From the NCBI GenBank assembly GCA_949155365.1, contig CASCUT010000010.1:1-48487 (forward strand): DNA of 48,487 nucleotides. The letters are read 5' to 3'. Under the pieces are notes generated by a model, which saw nothing but the letters and a program-made list of their open reading frames with translations, was not told the origin of the DNA and did no database searches. This document shows positions 38,143 to 46,770 of this stretch, piece after piece. Position 1 is the stretch's first letter; every line of letters starts with the position of its first letter. Origin of the DNA: an uncultured Clostridia bacterium. GTDB taxonomy: Bacteria; Bacillota; Clostridia; TANB77; CAG-508. The translations under genes were made by a program, and so were the position numbers.

Positions 38143-38171
38143 TTGACATAAAATAAAGAATATACTATAAT
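38143..38171 (+). promoter_or_regulatory. Consensus sigma-A promoter
   Basis: TTGACA (38143-38148), exactly 17 bases and TATAAT (38166-38171) precede the uridine-kinase-like gene by 35 bases. Confidence 0.85.
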
Positions 38172-38205
38172 AGACAAAACAAAAGAAATAGGGAGGACGA
38201 TTAAA

Positions 38206-39843
38206 ATGAAAATTATTTATAAAAATATAGAAGTAGAAACCGAAAAAGATACAACGGTATTAGAAGTGTTTAAGGAAACATTAGAAGAAAAAAATAATAT
38301 TCTTGCCTGTATGGTAAATCATGAAGTAAAGCCTTTAAATTATAAACTAAAAGAAGGAGATGAAGTCGAATTACTAGACACAACGACAAGAGATGGTGCA
38401 CGTATTTATACAAGAGGTTTATTATTTATAATGGCAATGGCATTTCATGAATTATATCCGCAAATTCAGCTAACAGTGAACTATCAATTATCAAGTAGTA
38501 TGTTCTGTGAGATAGAACAAGATAGTATAACAGAAGAAATGATAACAGCGATAAAAAACAAAATGCAAGAAATAATGGATAAAAATTTACCAATTCGAAA
38601 AGTGGAAATGAGCAAAGAAGAGGCAAGTAAATTTATACAAAAAGAGAATACGGGAATTGGAAAAATGCAATTAGAAAATAAAGAAAAAGAAGAAGTTTCT
38701 TTCTATTTTTGCGAAGAATATTTTAATTACTTTTATGGTGTTATGCCTATTACAACAGGATATATTAAATTATTTGATATTATGAAATATCATGATGGAT
38801 TTTTAATTCGTTATCCAAGCAAAAAGAAGCCTAATGAAATTAAACCATATCAAGAAGGGAAAAAGCTATTGGCAACTTTAGAAGAATATGATGATATTAA
38901 TCGTATTTTGGGAATCTCTACACTAGAACAATTAAACGACAGAATTAGAAAGGGGCAAAGTAAAGACATTATTTTACTTTCAGAAGCATTACATGAAAAG
39001 AAAATTGCCCATATCGCAGATAAAATAATAGAAGATAGAAAGAAAAGAGTAATTTTAATAGCAGGACCATCTTCTTCTGGAAAAACTACATTTGCAAAAA
39101 GATTAGGAATACAACTTCGTCTAAATGGGCTAAAACCAAAAACTATTTCAGTAGATAACTATTTTGTAGAAAGAGAGGAAACGCCAAGAGACGAATTTGG
39201 AAATTATAATTTTGAAGCTTTGGAGGCAGTAGATTTAAAACTATTAAATGACCATTTAGTAAGACTATTAAAGGGAGAAGAAATTGAAATGCCTACTTTT
39301 GATTTTAAAGATGGTCATAAGCATTATTTGGGGCAAAAGATGAAATTGGAAGAGGATGAAGTGCTAGTAATGGAAGGAATTCACTGCTTAAATGATAAAC
39401 TGACACCAAAAATTCCAAAAGAACAAAAATTTAAAATCTATATTAGTGCATTAACCGTATTAAACATTGACTATTACAATCGTATTTCTACAACAGATAC
39501 TAGAATTATTAGAAGAACGGTAAGAGATAGTCAGTTTAGAGGATATGATGCTCTAAAAACATTATCTTCTTGGTATTCCATCTCAGCAGGAGAAGAAAAA
39601 AACATTTTTCCTTTTCAAGAAGATGCGGATGTCATGTTTAATACTTCTTTAGTTTATGAAATTAATGCGTTAAAAGAGTATGCATTACCATTATTTGAAA
39701 AAATAGAAAAAGATAGTCCTGAATATGCAGAAGCAAAACGCTTATGTGAATTTTTAAAATATTTTGAACCAATTCCAATTGAAGACATTCCAAAAAATTC
39801 ATTAATACAAGAGTTTTTGGGACATGGAATTTTTGAATATTAA
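38206..39843 (+). CDS. TGS/ThrRS-like domain fused to uridine kinase
   Basis: The 545-residue protein starts with a TGS-like fold (about 1-65). Next comes a region resembling the editing-associated SAD domain of threonyl-tRNA synthetase (about 70-215), and then a uridine kinase domain with Walker A GPSSSGKT at 287-294, TISVDNYF, PTFDFKDGHK and LVMEGIHCLN. Such fusions are common in Clostridia and are annotated as nucleoside kinases; the role of the N-terminal part is unknown. It has a consensus promoter, AGGGAGG as ribosome site and its own terminator. Confidence 0.88.
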   Translation: MKIIYKNIEVETEKDTTVLEVFKETLEEKNNILACMVNHEVKPLNYKLKEGDEVELLDTTTRDGARIYTRGLLFIMAMAFHELYPQIQLTVNYQLSSSMFCEIEQDSITEEMITAIKNKMQEIMDKNLPIRKVEMSKEEASKFIQKENTGIGKMQLENKEKEEVSFYFCEEYFNYFYGVMPITTGYIKLFDIMKYHDGFLIRYPSKKKPNEIKPYQEGKKLLATLEEYDDINRILGISTLEQLNDRIRKGQSKDIILLSEALHEKKIAHIADKIIEDRKKRVILIAGPSSSGKTTFAKRLGIQLRLNGLKPKTISVDNYFVEREETPRDEFGNYNFEALEAVDLKLLNDHLVRLLKGEEIEMPTFDFKDGHKHYLGQKMKLEEDEVLVMEGIHCLNDKLTPKIPKEQKFKIYISALTVLNIDYYNRISTTDTRIIRRTVRDSQFRGYDALKTLSSWYSISAGEEKNIFPFQEDADVMFNTSLVYEINALKEYALPLFEKIEKDSPEYAEAKRLCEFLKYFEPIPIEDIPKNSLIQEFLGHGIFEY

Positions 39844-39851
39844 TAGCCAAT

Positions 39852-39886
39852 AAAAATAACAGAGTAATAAAACTCTGCTATTTTTA
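39852..39886 (+). terminator. Rho-independent terminator
   Basis: AAAAATAACAGAGT pairs with ACTCTGCTATTTTT around AATAAA. It follows the uridine-kinase-like stop by eight bases. Confidence 0.7.
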
Positions 39887-39973
39887 TTTACTTATTTGAT
39901 AATAAAGATAGATATTATCTAAGATACATTTTTGAAACTAATACATTTTCTAAGAATAGAAAACAATGCAGAG

Positions 39974-40462
39974 TTAACAACTAGATAAGGATAAATTTGC
40001 TATCTTGATTTCATTTTGTCTTATGCGTTTTTCAAGTTTTTGATATTGATCATTGTGATAGGAATAGGCGTCAAATAGTGCAGAAATTTTATCATTAAAC
40101 TCATATTCCATTTGAAGAGTGATTTTCTCAAGAGATGCAAGTCGAGTATCGAATTCAGTCATTTTACTTTGGATATCTTGAAGAGTTGATTTGAAAATAC
40201 CCATTGTATGTTGGATATCTAGAAGACCAGATTCAAAATTGTCCATTTTGTGTTGCATATCTTGCGAAGCTATTTCTAAAGTACTTACTTTAGTTTGCAA
40301 GGAACCAATATCATTTTGTATGGTTACGATAATTCCTTCTAAAGTATTAAAACGAGCATCCATAAGATCAAATTTGTTTTGGTGTTCTTCTTCCATATGA
40401 GTTAAATGCTTATTTAATTTTTCAAACTCTAAAAGGATAGTACGCAAGGTTCTTTCTTCCAT
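39974..40462 (-). CDS. Coiled-coil protein, unknown
   Basis: The 162-residue protein is a nearly continuous coiled coil with repeated M-x-x-K/F-D units (LEGIIVTIQNDIGSLQTKVSTLE, DMQHKMDNFESGLLDIQHTM) that recur about every 14-18 residues. There is no membrane helix or catalytic motif. The ATG at 40462 follows GAAAGGAGG; a start further upstream is not needed. It has a consensus promoter on the minus strand. Sequence of this kind also occurs in phage and regulatory proteins, so no function is offered. Confidence 0.7.
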   Translation of the reverse strand: MEERTLRTILLEFEKLNKHLTHMEEEHQNKFDLMDARFNTLEGIIVTIQNDIGSLQTKVSTLEIASQDMQHKMDNFESGLLDIQHTMGIFKSTLQDIQSKMTEFDTRLASLEKITLQMEYEFNDKISALFDAYSYHNDQYQKLEKRIRQNEIKIANLSLSSC

Positions 40463-40493
40463 AATTTTCCTCCTTTCTTCTTGAATTAATAAA

Positions 40494-40522
40494 ATTATAC
40501 CTACCATAAATAGGGATGTCAA
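40494..40522 (-). promoter_or_regulatory. Consensus sigma-A promoter (minus strand)
   Basis: On the minus strand TTGACA (40522-40517), 17 bases and TATAAT (40499-40494) form a perfect promoter 32 bases before the coiled-coil gene. Confidence 0.85.
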
Positions 40523-40651
40523 GCCTTTTTCAAAACGTTACAAAACTTCTTAAAATATGACAAAAAAATAATGAAAAAAATAAGAGTAAGTACTAGAAAA
40601 AAGAAAAAGAATATGATAAAATTTTACAAATAGGGAAAAAAGGAGAAGAAA

Positions 40652-40963
40652 ATGCAAAGAAGATTTACCGAGATTGATGAAGCATTTATTTGCGAAAATT
40701 GCGGAAAAAAAGTAGAAAAATTAGGATATTCATGTCGTAACCATTGTCCACATTGTTTACATTCAAAACATGTAGATATCAATCCAGGAGATAGAAGTGA
40801 AACTTGTCATGGATTATTAAAACCAATTGGATTAGAAATAGATAGTAAAAAGGGGTATGTTATTTTATTTCGATGTGAAAAATGTGGTGCAATTAGAAAG
40901 AATAAGACAGCAAAAGATGATGATATGGATAAAATTATAAAATTAAGTGCAAAACATGAATAA
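40652..40963 (+). CDS. RNHCP-domain zinc-binding protein
   Basis: The 103-residue protein contains CENCGKKV, the family signature SCRNHCPHCLHSKHVD, INPGDRSETCHG and a second zinc knuckle RCEKCGAIRKNK. This is the RNHCP domain, a small zinc-ribbon family of unknown function. AAAGGAGAAG precedes the start. The next gene begins 16 bases after its stop, in the same direction. Confidence 0.88.
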   Translation: MQRRFTEIDEAFICENCGKKVEKLGYSCRNHCPHCLHSKHVDINPGDRSETCHGLLKPIGLEIDSKKGYVILFRCEKCGAIRKNKTAKDDDMDKIIKLSAKHE

Positions 40964-40979
40964 AAAGGAGTGGGAAGCA

Positions 40980-41540
40980 ATGATAACAATAACAAAACCA
41001 GAACAAGTAAAAGAGATAAATTGGCAAGAAAATAAGGCGTATTATATATATGGGAAAATAGGGTGCGGAAAAACACATATGGTAAAAGAAATTGTAAGGC
41101 AATATCAGCAAAAAAGAATCGATACCAATTTTTCAAAAATAATAGAAGAACAAAACAAAGAAGAAAAACAAGAGCAGAAAGAAAAGGGAATTATAGTAAT
41201 AGATGAAGAGACAAAAAGCATCATGAAAAAACAATTGGTTTCGATTACAATAGAAAGAGCGTTAAGAAAAATGCAAGAAGAAGGAAATACCATTCTTATT
41301 CTGAATACAGTAACGCCAAAAGAATTAGAAAAAATAGACAATTCATTAGCAAACTTCTTACTATCCTGTATACCAATTGAAATTTGTTACGATGAAGAAA
41401 GTAGAATAAAAATAGCAGAAGAGTATAGCAAACAATGCCATACAACCATTTCAAGAGAAACGTTAAAAAAGATGGTAGAAAAAGAAGAAAATTTAGGGAA
41501 AATTAGAGGAAAGGTTAATTTAATTAGTATAAATTATTAA
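40980..41540 (+). CDS. Small P-loop ATPase, unknown
   Basis: The 186-residue protein has Walker A YGKIGCGKTH (about 24-33) and a probable Walker B GIIVIDEET (about 67-75), followed by ILILNTVTPKELEKI as a sensor-1-like strand. The arrangement is that of a reduced AAA+/DnaA-DnaC-like ATPase without the lid domain. I start at 40980 because AAAAGGAG lies ten bases upstream; an in-frame ATG at 40947 is inside the preceding gene. Co-transcription with the RNHCP gene is likely. Partner unknown. Confidence 0.65.
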   Translation: MITITKPEQVKEINWQENKAYYIYGKIGCGKTHMVKEIVRQYQQKRIDTNFSKIIEEQNKEEKQEQKEKGIIVIDEETKSIMKKQLVSITIERALRKMQEEGNTILILNTVTPKELEKIDNSLANFLLSCIPIEICYDEESRIKIAEEYSKQCHTTISRETLKKMVEKEENLGKIRGKVNLISINY

Positions 41541-41542
41541 AA

Positions 41543-41576
41543 AAATAAAAATGGCTAGAAGAAGCCATTTTTATTT
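41543..41576. terminator. Bidirectional terminator
   Basis: AAATAAAAATGGCT pairs perfectly with AGCCATTTTTATTT around AGAAGA, between the converging ATPase and U32 genes. Confidence 0.85.
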
Positions 41577-41579
41577 ATC

Positions 41580-44045
41580 CTAAATTTCTCTATTTAAATT
41601 TCCATTGGTATATTCTTTTCCTTCTAATCGCTGTTTGGCTAAAACCGTTTCAACAATAGAATTAATTTGCTCAACATTTTCTCCTAATAAATCAATTCGG
41701 TAAGAAGAAACAGAGAAATTACTTCCCTCAATAGAAATGGTTTTACTATTGTAAATAGTACTAACGGTTTGTACGCGATCTGGCATAACACGGAAAGTAA
41801 ATCCTAGTCGATCCTTTAAATAATATTCCTTATTTTCTTTACAATAAACTTTGCAAGTAGGGAAACATCTATTAGTTTTTCCAAGTAAGCAATAATTCAT
41901 AGTCATTAAAGGTGTTTTTCCATATACAATTAATTCTTGTTCTACCAAACTATTTTCTGTCATGTTTTGCATCGTTTTACTATCTAATTCAGGAGAAACA
42001 GTTAGTTTTTTAACGCCTAACTTTTTCCATTCTTCTTGAGTCTTATGATTATATACATTTAAGGTATAATTTCCAATAAAAGAAAAGCGATTAGGATATT
42101 TTTCGCACATCTTCTTGATAAAAATAGCATCTCCTAAATTAGAAATGACAAATCCTTTAATAGGAAAGGTATCAATAGACTTTGCAATCATTGTATTTAA
42201 CAGATTCTTATAATTTGCTTTTACAATTGTTGGTAAGTAAAGATAAGTATCAAAATGATGTGTGATGGTATGAAGAACAGATTCATATTTTTTGTTAGAA
42301 AAGTGGTTTAAAGGAATATAAACCTGATCCACATTTTTTAAATTTTCATAGGATTCATTTTCATCTAATACATTTAATAAAATAGAAATGGTTCTTTTAG
42401 GAGAAAACGTTTTTCTTTTTATGTTAAAATCTTCACTATTAAGAGTAGGAGAAAGTCGATTTAATCTACTTTTTGCTATTACCAAAATTTCTTCTAGTGC
42501 ATTTCTTCGAAGTTCATTTAATACTTTAATGGAAGGTAGAAATAGGTTATCATCTAAGTCTACATCAATTGCATCGAAGGAAAATAAAGTATCCTTCGTT
42601 TTCGTTAACTGAGTAAGAATTCTTTCTTTATCAAGAGGTTTCGATTTTGCTTCCATTAGTATTTCACTTGAAGTAAAGCAAACTGAGATATCATGAAACA
42701 AGGGATTGGTATTATTACAAGTAGTTACGGTAAGAACGATCGGTTCTTGTTTTTTTAACACAATATGACCATGTAATAAAACTTTTTTATGTTCTTCTTG
42801 ATAAGAAGCTTTCGCAAAAGAAGAAAGTTCCTTTTGGCTAATACGATAAATTTTATCACCAAGATGTAAATTGCCTTTCATTCTACCAATCTCAGCAAGT
42901 TGTTTTGCATGAGCAGTAGGAACATTTTTTCCTTTTAACATTAACTCTGAAACCGTATATTTTGTAGTTTCCTTTTCAAATTGAATGGTATCGCCAATAG
43001 AAAGGGAATCGGTTAAATTAACTAAAACATGTCCTTTATTTGCTTTTAAATTTGCTACATTTCCTACATAAATTCCCATATGATTTGGTTTTTGTGCAAA
43101 TACGAGAGACTTATTTGGTTTACTATCCAAATGACCAGAAGAGAAACTACCACGATTAAATACTTGAGCCAACTCTTCTAAGTCCTTTTTTTCTACTTTA
43201 TAAGGTTCTTCCGATAATGCTAAATCAATATATTTTCGATAAATACGAGTAACGGTTGCTACATATTCAGGAGTTTTCATTCTACCTTCTATTTTAAAAC
43301 ACATTACACCAGCACGAATTAGTTGTGGTAAAAAATCAAGAGCACACAAATCCTTAGTACTTAGTAAATAGCCTTTATCCAAAGTCTCTTTGGGTGTTTC
43401 CTTAGAGATAGTTTCTGACGAAACATTTTGAGAGAAAAGCTCATAAGGTAAACGACAAGGTCCGTGCACATTTTCCACGATTTCCGAGAACGTCCACCAA
43501 CCATACTAGAAAATAAACATTGACCAGAATAAGAAATACAAAGTGCACCATGAATAAAGGTTTCTATTTCAATTTTTGTATGAGAGCAAATATATTCAAT
43601 TTCTTCTAAAGATAATTCACGAGATAGAACGGCTCTCTTAAATCCTAACTTTTCAGCTTCTAGAGCACCATCTAAATTATGAATCGTCATTTGTGTACTT
43701 GCATGAATTGGTAAATCAGGAAAGTGTTTTATTAAATAACGACTAAGGCCTAAATCTTGTACAATAATGGCATCAATTCCAAATTCATAAGCTTTTTGTG
43801 CAAGCAAAACAGCCTCTTCAAATTCAATATCTTTTAGTAAAGTATTTAAGGTTAAATGAGTATTTACCCCCCTTAATTTAGCGTAAGAAATAGCTTCTTT
43901 TAAATCGGTTAAATCAAAATTGGTAGCAGAAGCCCTAGCATTAAAATTAGAAGCACCAAAATAGACACTATCTGCGCCATTTTGAACTGCAGCTTTCAAA
44001 CATTCAAAATCTCCGTACAGGAGCAAGTAATTCTATTTTTTTCAT
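41580..44045 (-). CDS. U32-family peptidase/hydroxylase-like protein with DUF3656, read through three +1 shifts at CGG
   Basis: The conceptual 820-residue protein starts MKKIELLAPVGDFECLKAA and carries the U32 signature ETFIHGALCISYSGQCLFSS, then the cysteine motif GGRSGNRGKCAGPCRLPYEL, a middle domain and a C-terminal DUF3656 part. Three in-frame CGG codons break the frame: 44015-44013 (Gly11), 43486-43484 (Gly187) and 43464-43462 (Gly194). Dropping one C at each gives the family sequence throughout, and all three restored glycines are conserved. Without shifts translation stops about 13 codons in. The start at 44045 follows GGAGG on the minus strand with TATAAT upstream. U32 proteins act in RNA or cofactor hydroxylation or proteolysis; the substrate is unknown. 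Confidence 0.87.
43462..43464 (-). other. CGG frameshift site 8 (U32, third)
   Basis: After the second shift the frame reads TGT GCA CGG ACC; the +1 frame reads GGA CCT TGT CGT and gives CAGPCR. It lies only 22 bases after the second site, so two shifts within eight codons are needed. Confidence 0.83.
43484..43486 (-). other. CGG frameshift site 7 (U32, second)
   Basis: The frame reads CGT TCT CGG AAA; the +1 frame reads GGA AAT CGT GGA and gives RSGNRGKC. It is the only one of the eight sites where the preceding base is T and not A. Confidence 0.83.
44013..44015 (-). other. CGG frameshift site 6 (U32, first)
   Basis: Eleven codons after the start the frame reads CCT GTA CGG AGA TTT TGA; the +1 frame reads GGA GAT TTT GAA and gives LAPVGDFE. 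The zero frame stops two codons later. Confidence 0.83.
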
Positions 44046-44109
44046 CTTTTATAAATCCTCCAGACACATTATAACATGAAATGAATAGTAACACAATAAG
44101 AGAAACTAT

Positions 44110-44118
44110 CATATGATA
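44110..44118 (+). promoter_or_regulatory. Possible sigma-K/sigma-E -10 box
   Basis: CATATGATA fits the CATANNNTA -10 pattern of mother-cell sigma-K promoters and lies 31 bases before a sporulation-type peptide gene. The -35 is too short to judge. Confidence 0.35.
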
Positions 44119-44149
44119 AAGTAGAAACAAAAAAGAGGAGGTAACAAAT

Positions 44150-44329
44150 ATGCAAGAAGAAGTAAGAAATTGTGGCTGTGGATGTGGATGTAACAATGGT
44201 GGTTTCTTGAATGGACTATTTGGTGGTTGCGGATGTGGTTGCGATAGTGAAATATTATTCTTTATCATTATTTTCTTATTATTATTCACAAGCTTTGGAA
44301 ATGGTTGTGGATGTGGTTGTGGAAGATAA
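44150..44329 (+). CDS. 59-residue Cys/Gly-rich small protein, probable sporulation/coat peptide
   Basis: The product has three CGCGC-type clusters (near residues 8-14, 31-35 and 53-58) around a short hydrophobic helix (EILFFIIIFLLLF, about 37-50). This layout, glycine/cysteine blocks and a single isoleucine/phenylalanine-rich helix, resembles the YjcZ-type and clostridial spore-coat small proteins. AGAGGAGGTAAC is a strong ribosome site, and a mother-cell-like -10 lies upstream. Each cysteine cluster could bind metal or cross-link. A terminator follows at once. Confidence 0.75.
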   Translation: MQEEVRNCGCGCGCNNGGFLNGLFGGCGCGCDSEILFFIIIFLLLFTSFGNGCGCGCGR

Positions 44330-44338
44330 GCCAAAAAT

Positions 44339-44389
44339 CTCACAAAGTAAAAAGTCTTATGCGAAAGCATAGGATTTTTATTTTGTGAG
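44339..44389. terminator. Bidirectional terminator
   Basis: CTCACAAAGTAAAAAGTC...TATGC pairs with GCATA...GGATTTTTATTTTGTGAG around a GAAA tetraloop. It follows the Cys/Gly-rich gene by ten bases. Confidence 0.85.
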
Positions 44390-44537
44390 AGAAAAGGAAA
44401 TAACAAATATTACTAATTTATTACAAAATGGTAAGTTTTCCAAAATTTGTTGACGACAATCGATTTTAAATGATATAATCAGATTGAAAAAAATGTAGAA
44501 CAAAGGAATGACAAGATGTGCTAAGGAGGAAAGAAAA

Positions 44538-46754
44538 GTGAAAACCAATCAAAATAAAATAAATAAGCATAAGTTATCAAAGTTAGTCATAGTATGTACT
44601 ATCCTAACAATGTTATCTTATGTTTTTTTAAATATCATAAACCAAAATGAGGTACATGCAACACAAACCAGAGAACCATATTCAAGCAAAACAAACCAAT
44701 ATCCAGGATATACAGAATTAATTGAAAACTTAAAAAGAAACCATCCAAACTGGAACTTTACGATTCTATATACAGGATTGGATTGGGCACAAGTAATCAA
44801 AAACGAAACAACCGCCTGCCATGGAAGAAATGTAGTACCAAAAGGAAAATCTAGTGCATGGAAATGTTCTATATGTGGAGAAAAACCACATGGAGGAAGT
44901 GACTGGAGATGTGCATCAGAAGCAGCTGTTTGTTATTATATGGATCCAAGAAATTGGCTAAATGATACCTATGTTTTCCAATTTGAAAATTTATCTTACA
45001 ATAAAGAAATCCAAAAAATAGAAGGGGTACAAAAGATTATTTCGAATATGGGTTATATGCAAGGAAGTACGGTAACCTATACAAAAACAGATGGAACACA
45101 AGGAACGATTCATAAATCATATGCACAAATTATCATGGAAGCGGCAGAGCAAGCTGGAATTAGTCCTCTACATTTAGCTTCTAGACTTTATCAAGAACAA
45201 GGAGGAGGGCAAAGACCAGGAAGTACAGCAACAGGAACATATCCAGGATACACAGGATATTATAATTACTTAAATATAAAAGCATCTGGTTCTACCAATA
45301 GCCAAGTTATTGTAAATGGATTAGAACATGCTAAGAAAAATGGATGGACAGATCCAGAAAAATCGATCAAAGCAGGTGCTACCATTTTAGCTGAAAATTA
45401 TATTAAAGATGGACAAGATACCATATACTTACAAAAATTTGATGTAGATAGTTCAGATGGAACTTTATATTATTTCCAATATATGCAAAATGTATCCGTA
45501 TGTTTGACAGAAGGTAGCAATGCAAGAAAAGCATATGAAGAGGCAGGATTTATCAATAACGCAATAGAGTTTGTCGTTCCAGTTTATGAAAATATGCCAG
45601 AAACACCATGTCAAGAACCAAGGGATTTAGGTGTTATCACACAAAATGTAAAAGTAAAAGGAAACAATGTTTCAATTAGAGAAGGAGCAAGTACTTCAAG
45701 TGCTAGAATTACTTGGGTAAATACAGGAGATACATTGCTTCGAATTGAAAAAGCAAGTGTAACCAATGAAGGATATTATTGGGATAAAGTAGTATTACCA
45801 GACGGTAGAAAAGGATACATTGCACGTAACTATATTGTAGAAATAGCAGATATTACAAATTGCAATGACACGGTAGTTGCCAATACTTCTGTTAATTTAA
45901 GAAATGGACCAGGAACTTCAGGAACCACAGTAATCACCACTTTAATTAAAGGACAAGTGCTAACCAGAATTGAAACAGGAAAATACAACAATATAGATGG
46001 ATACAATTGGGATAGAGTAAAATTATCCGATGGAAGACAAGGTTACATTGCTCAAAACTACATAGAACCAATTGGAAGCAATAATGGTGGAAATGTAGGA
46101 CAAGTAGAATTAATCAAAATTATTTGTAATTCTGGACTAAAAGTAAGAGAAGCACCAGGAACAAACCAAAGAGTAGCAACTTACTTAGACAAAGGAGAAA
46201 TTTTAACAAGATTAGAAGCTGGTGTTTCCAATGCCAATGGATATACTTGGGATAAAGTTGTTACTGCACAAGGAATTGAAGGCTATATTGCAAGAGGAAA
46301 TGCAACAGAGCAATATGTAGAAGTAGTAAGTTCTAACAATGGAAGTAATAACAATGGAACAACCATAAAAAATGATAAATTCAAATTGGAAAGTGCTAAT
46401 TTGATTTGTGAACCAGATACTACAGTTGAAACAATAAAAGAAAGATATACCAATAAAAATATTATAGTAAAGAAAGCAGATGGAACAGAAATTACAACAG
46501 GAAATATAGCAACAGGAGATATTGTTAAAATGGAGAATAAAACTTATACGGTTGTCAAATTAGGAGATGCTAATGGAGATGGAAAAATAACAGCAGGAGA
46601 TTATGTTGTAATAAAAAATGAAATCATGGGCTCAGGAAAGATTGATGAAAAGACAAAATTAGGAGCAGATGCAAATCAAGACGGAAAAATAACACCAGGA
46701 GACTATGTCATTATCAAAAATCATATTATGGGTTCTGAAAAAATAAATTTGTAA
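44538..46754 (+). CDS. Secreted beta-N-acetylglucosaminidase with SH3 repeats and dockerin-like end
   Basis: The 738-residue surface protein starts at GTG 44538, preceded by AAGGAGG (an in-frame ATG at 44508 lacks a site). A signal helix (about 15-36) is followed by a GH73-like glucosaminidase domain (about 50-345) with YPGYTELIENLKRNHPNW and ISPLHLASRLYQEQGG. Three bacterial SH3 domains follow (about 360-430, 440-510, 520-590), each with an N-x-R-x-G/A-x-G/S core and a GYI strand. Two dockerin-type EF-hand repeats (GDANGDGKITAGDYVVIKN and GADANQDGKITPGDYVIIKN) end the protein. It would cut wall glycan and could attach to a cohesin-bearing partner, none of which is visible here. Confidence 0.88.
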   Translation: MKTNQNKINKHKLSKLVIVCTILTMLSYVFLNIINQNEVHATQTREPYSSKTNQYPGYTELIENLKRNHPNWNFTILYTGLDWAQVIKNETTACHGRNVVPKGKSSAWKCSICGEKPHGGSDWRCASEAAVCYYMDPRNWLNDTYVFQFENLSYNKEIQKIEGVQKIISNMGYMQGSTVTYTKTDGTQGTIHKSYAQIIMEAAEQAGISPLHLASRLYQEQGGGQRPGSTATGTYPGYTGYYNYLNIKASGSTNSQVIVNGLEHAKKNGWTDPEKSIKAGATILAENYIKDGQDTIYLQKFDVDSSDGTLYYFQYMQNVSVCLTEGSNARKAYEEAGFINNAIEFVVPVYENMPETPCQEPRDLGVITQNVKVKGNNVSIREGASTSSARITWVNTGDTLLRIEKASVTNEGYYWDKVVLPDGRKGYIARNYIVEIADITNCNDTVVANTSVNLRNGPGTSGTTVITTLIKGQVLTRIETGKYNNIDGYNWDRVKLSDGRQGYIAQNYIEPIGSNNGGNVGQVELIKIICNSGLKVREAPGTNQRVATYLDKGEILTRLEAGVSNANGYTWDKVVTAQGIEGYIARGNATEQYVEVVSSNNGSNNNGTTIKNDKFKLESANLICEPDTTVETIKERYTNKNIIVKKADGTEITTGNIATGDIVKMENKTYTVVKLGDANGDGKITAGDYVVIKNEIMGSGKIDEKTKLGADANQDGKITPGDYVIIKNHIMGSEKINL

Positions 46755-46770
46755 AAAGTAGGAGGAAAAA

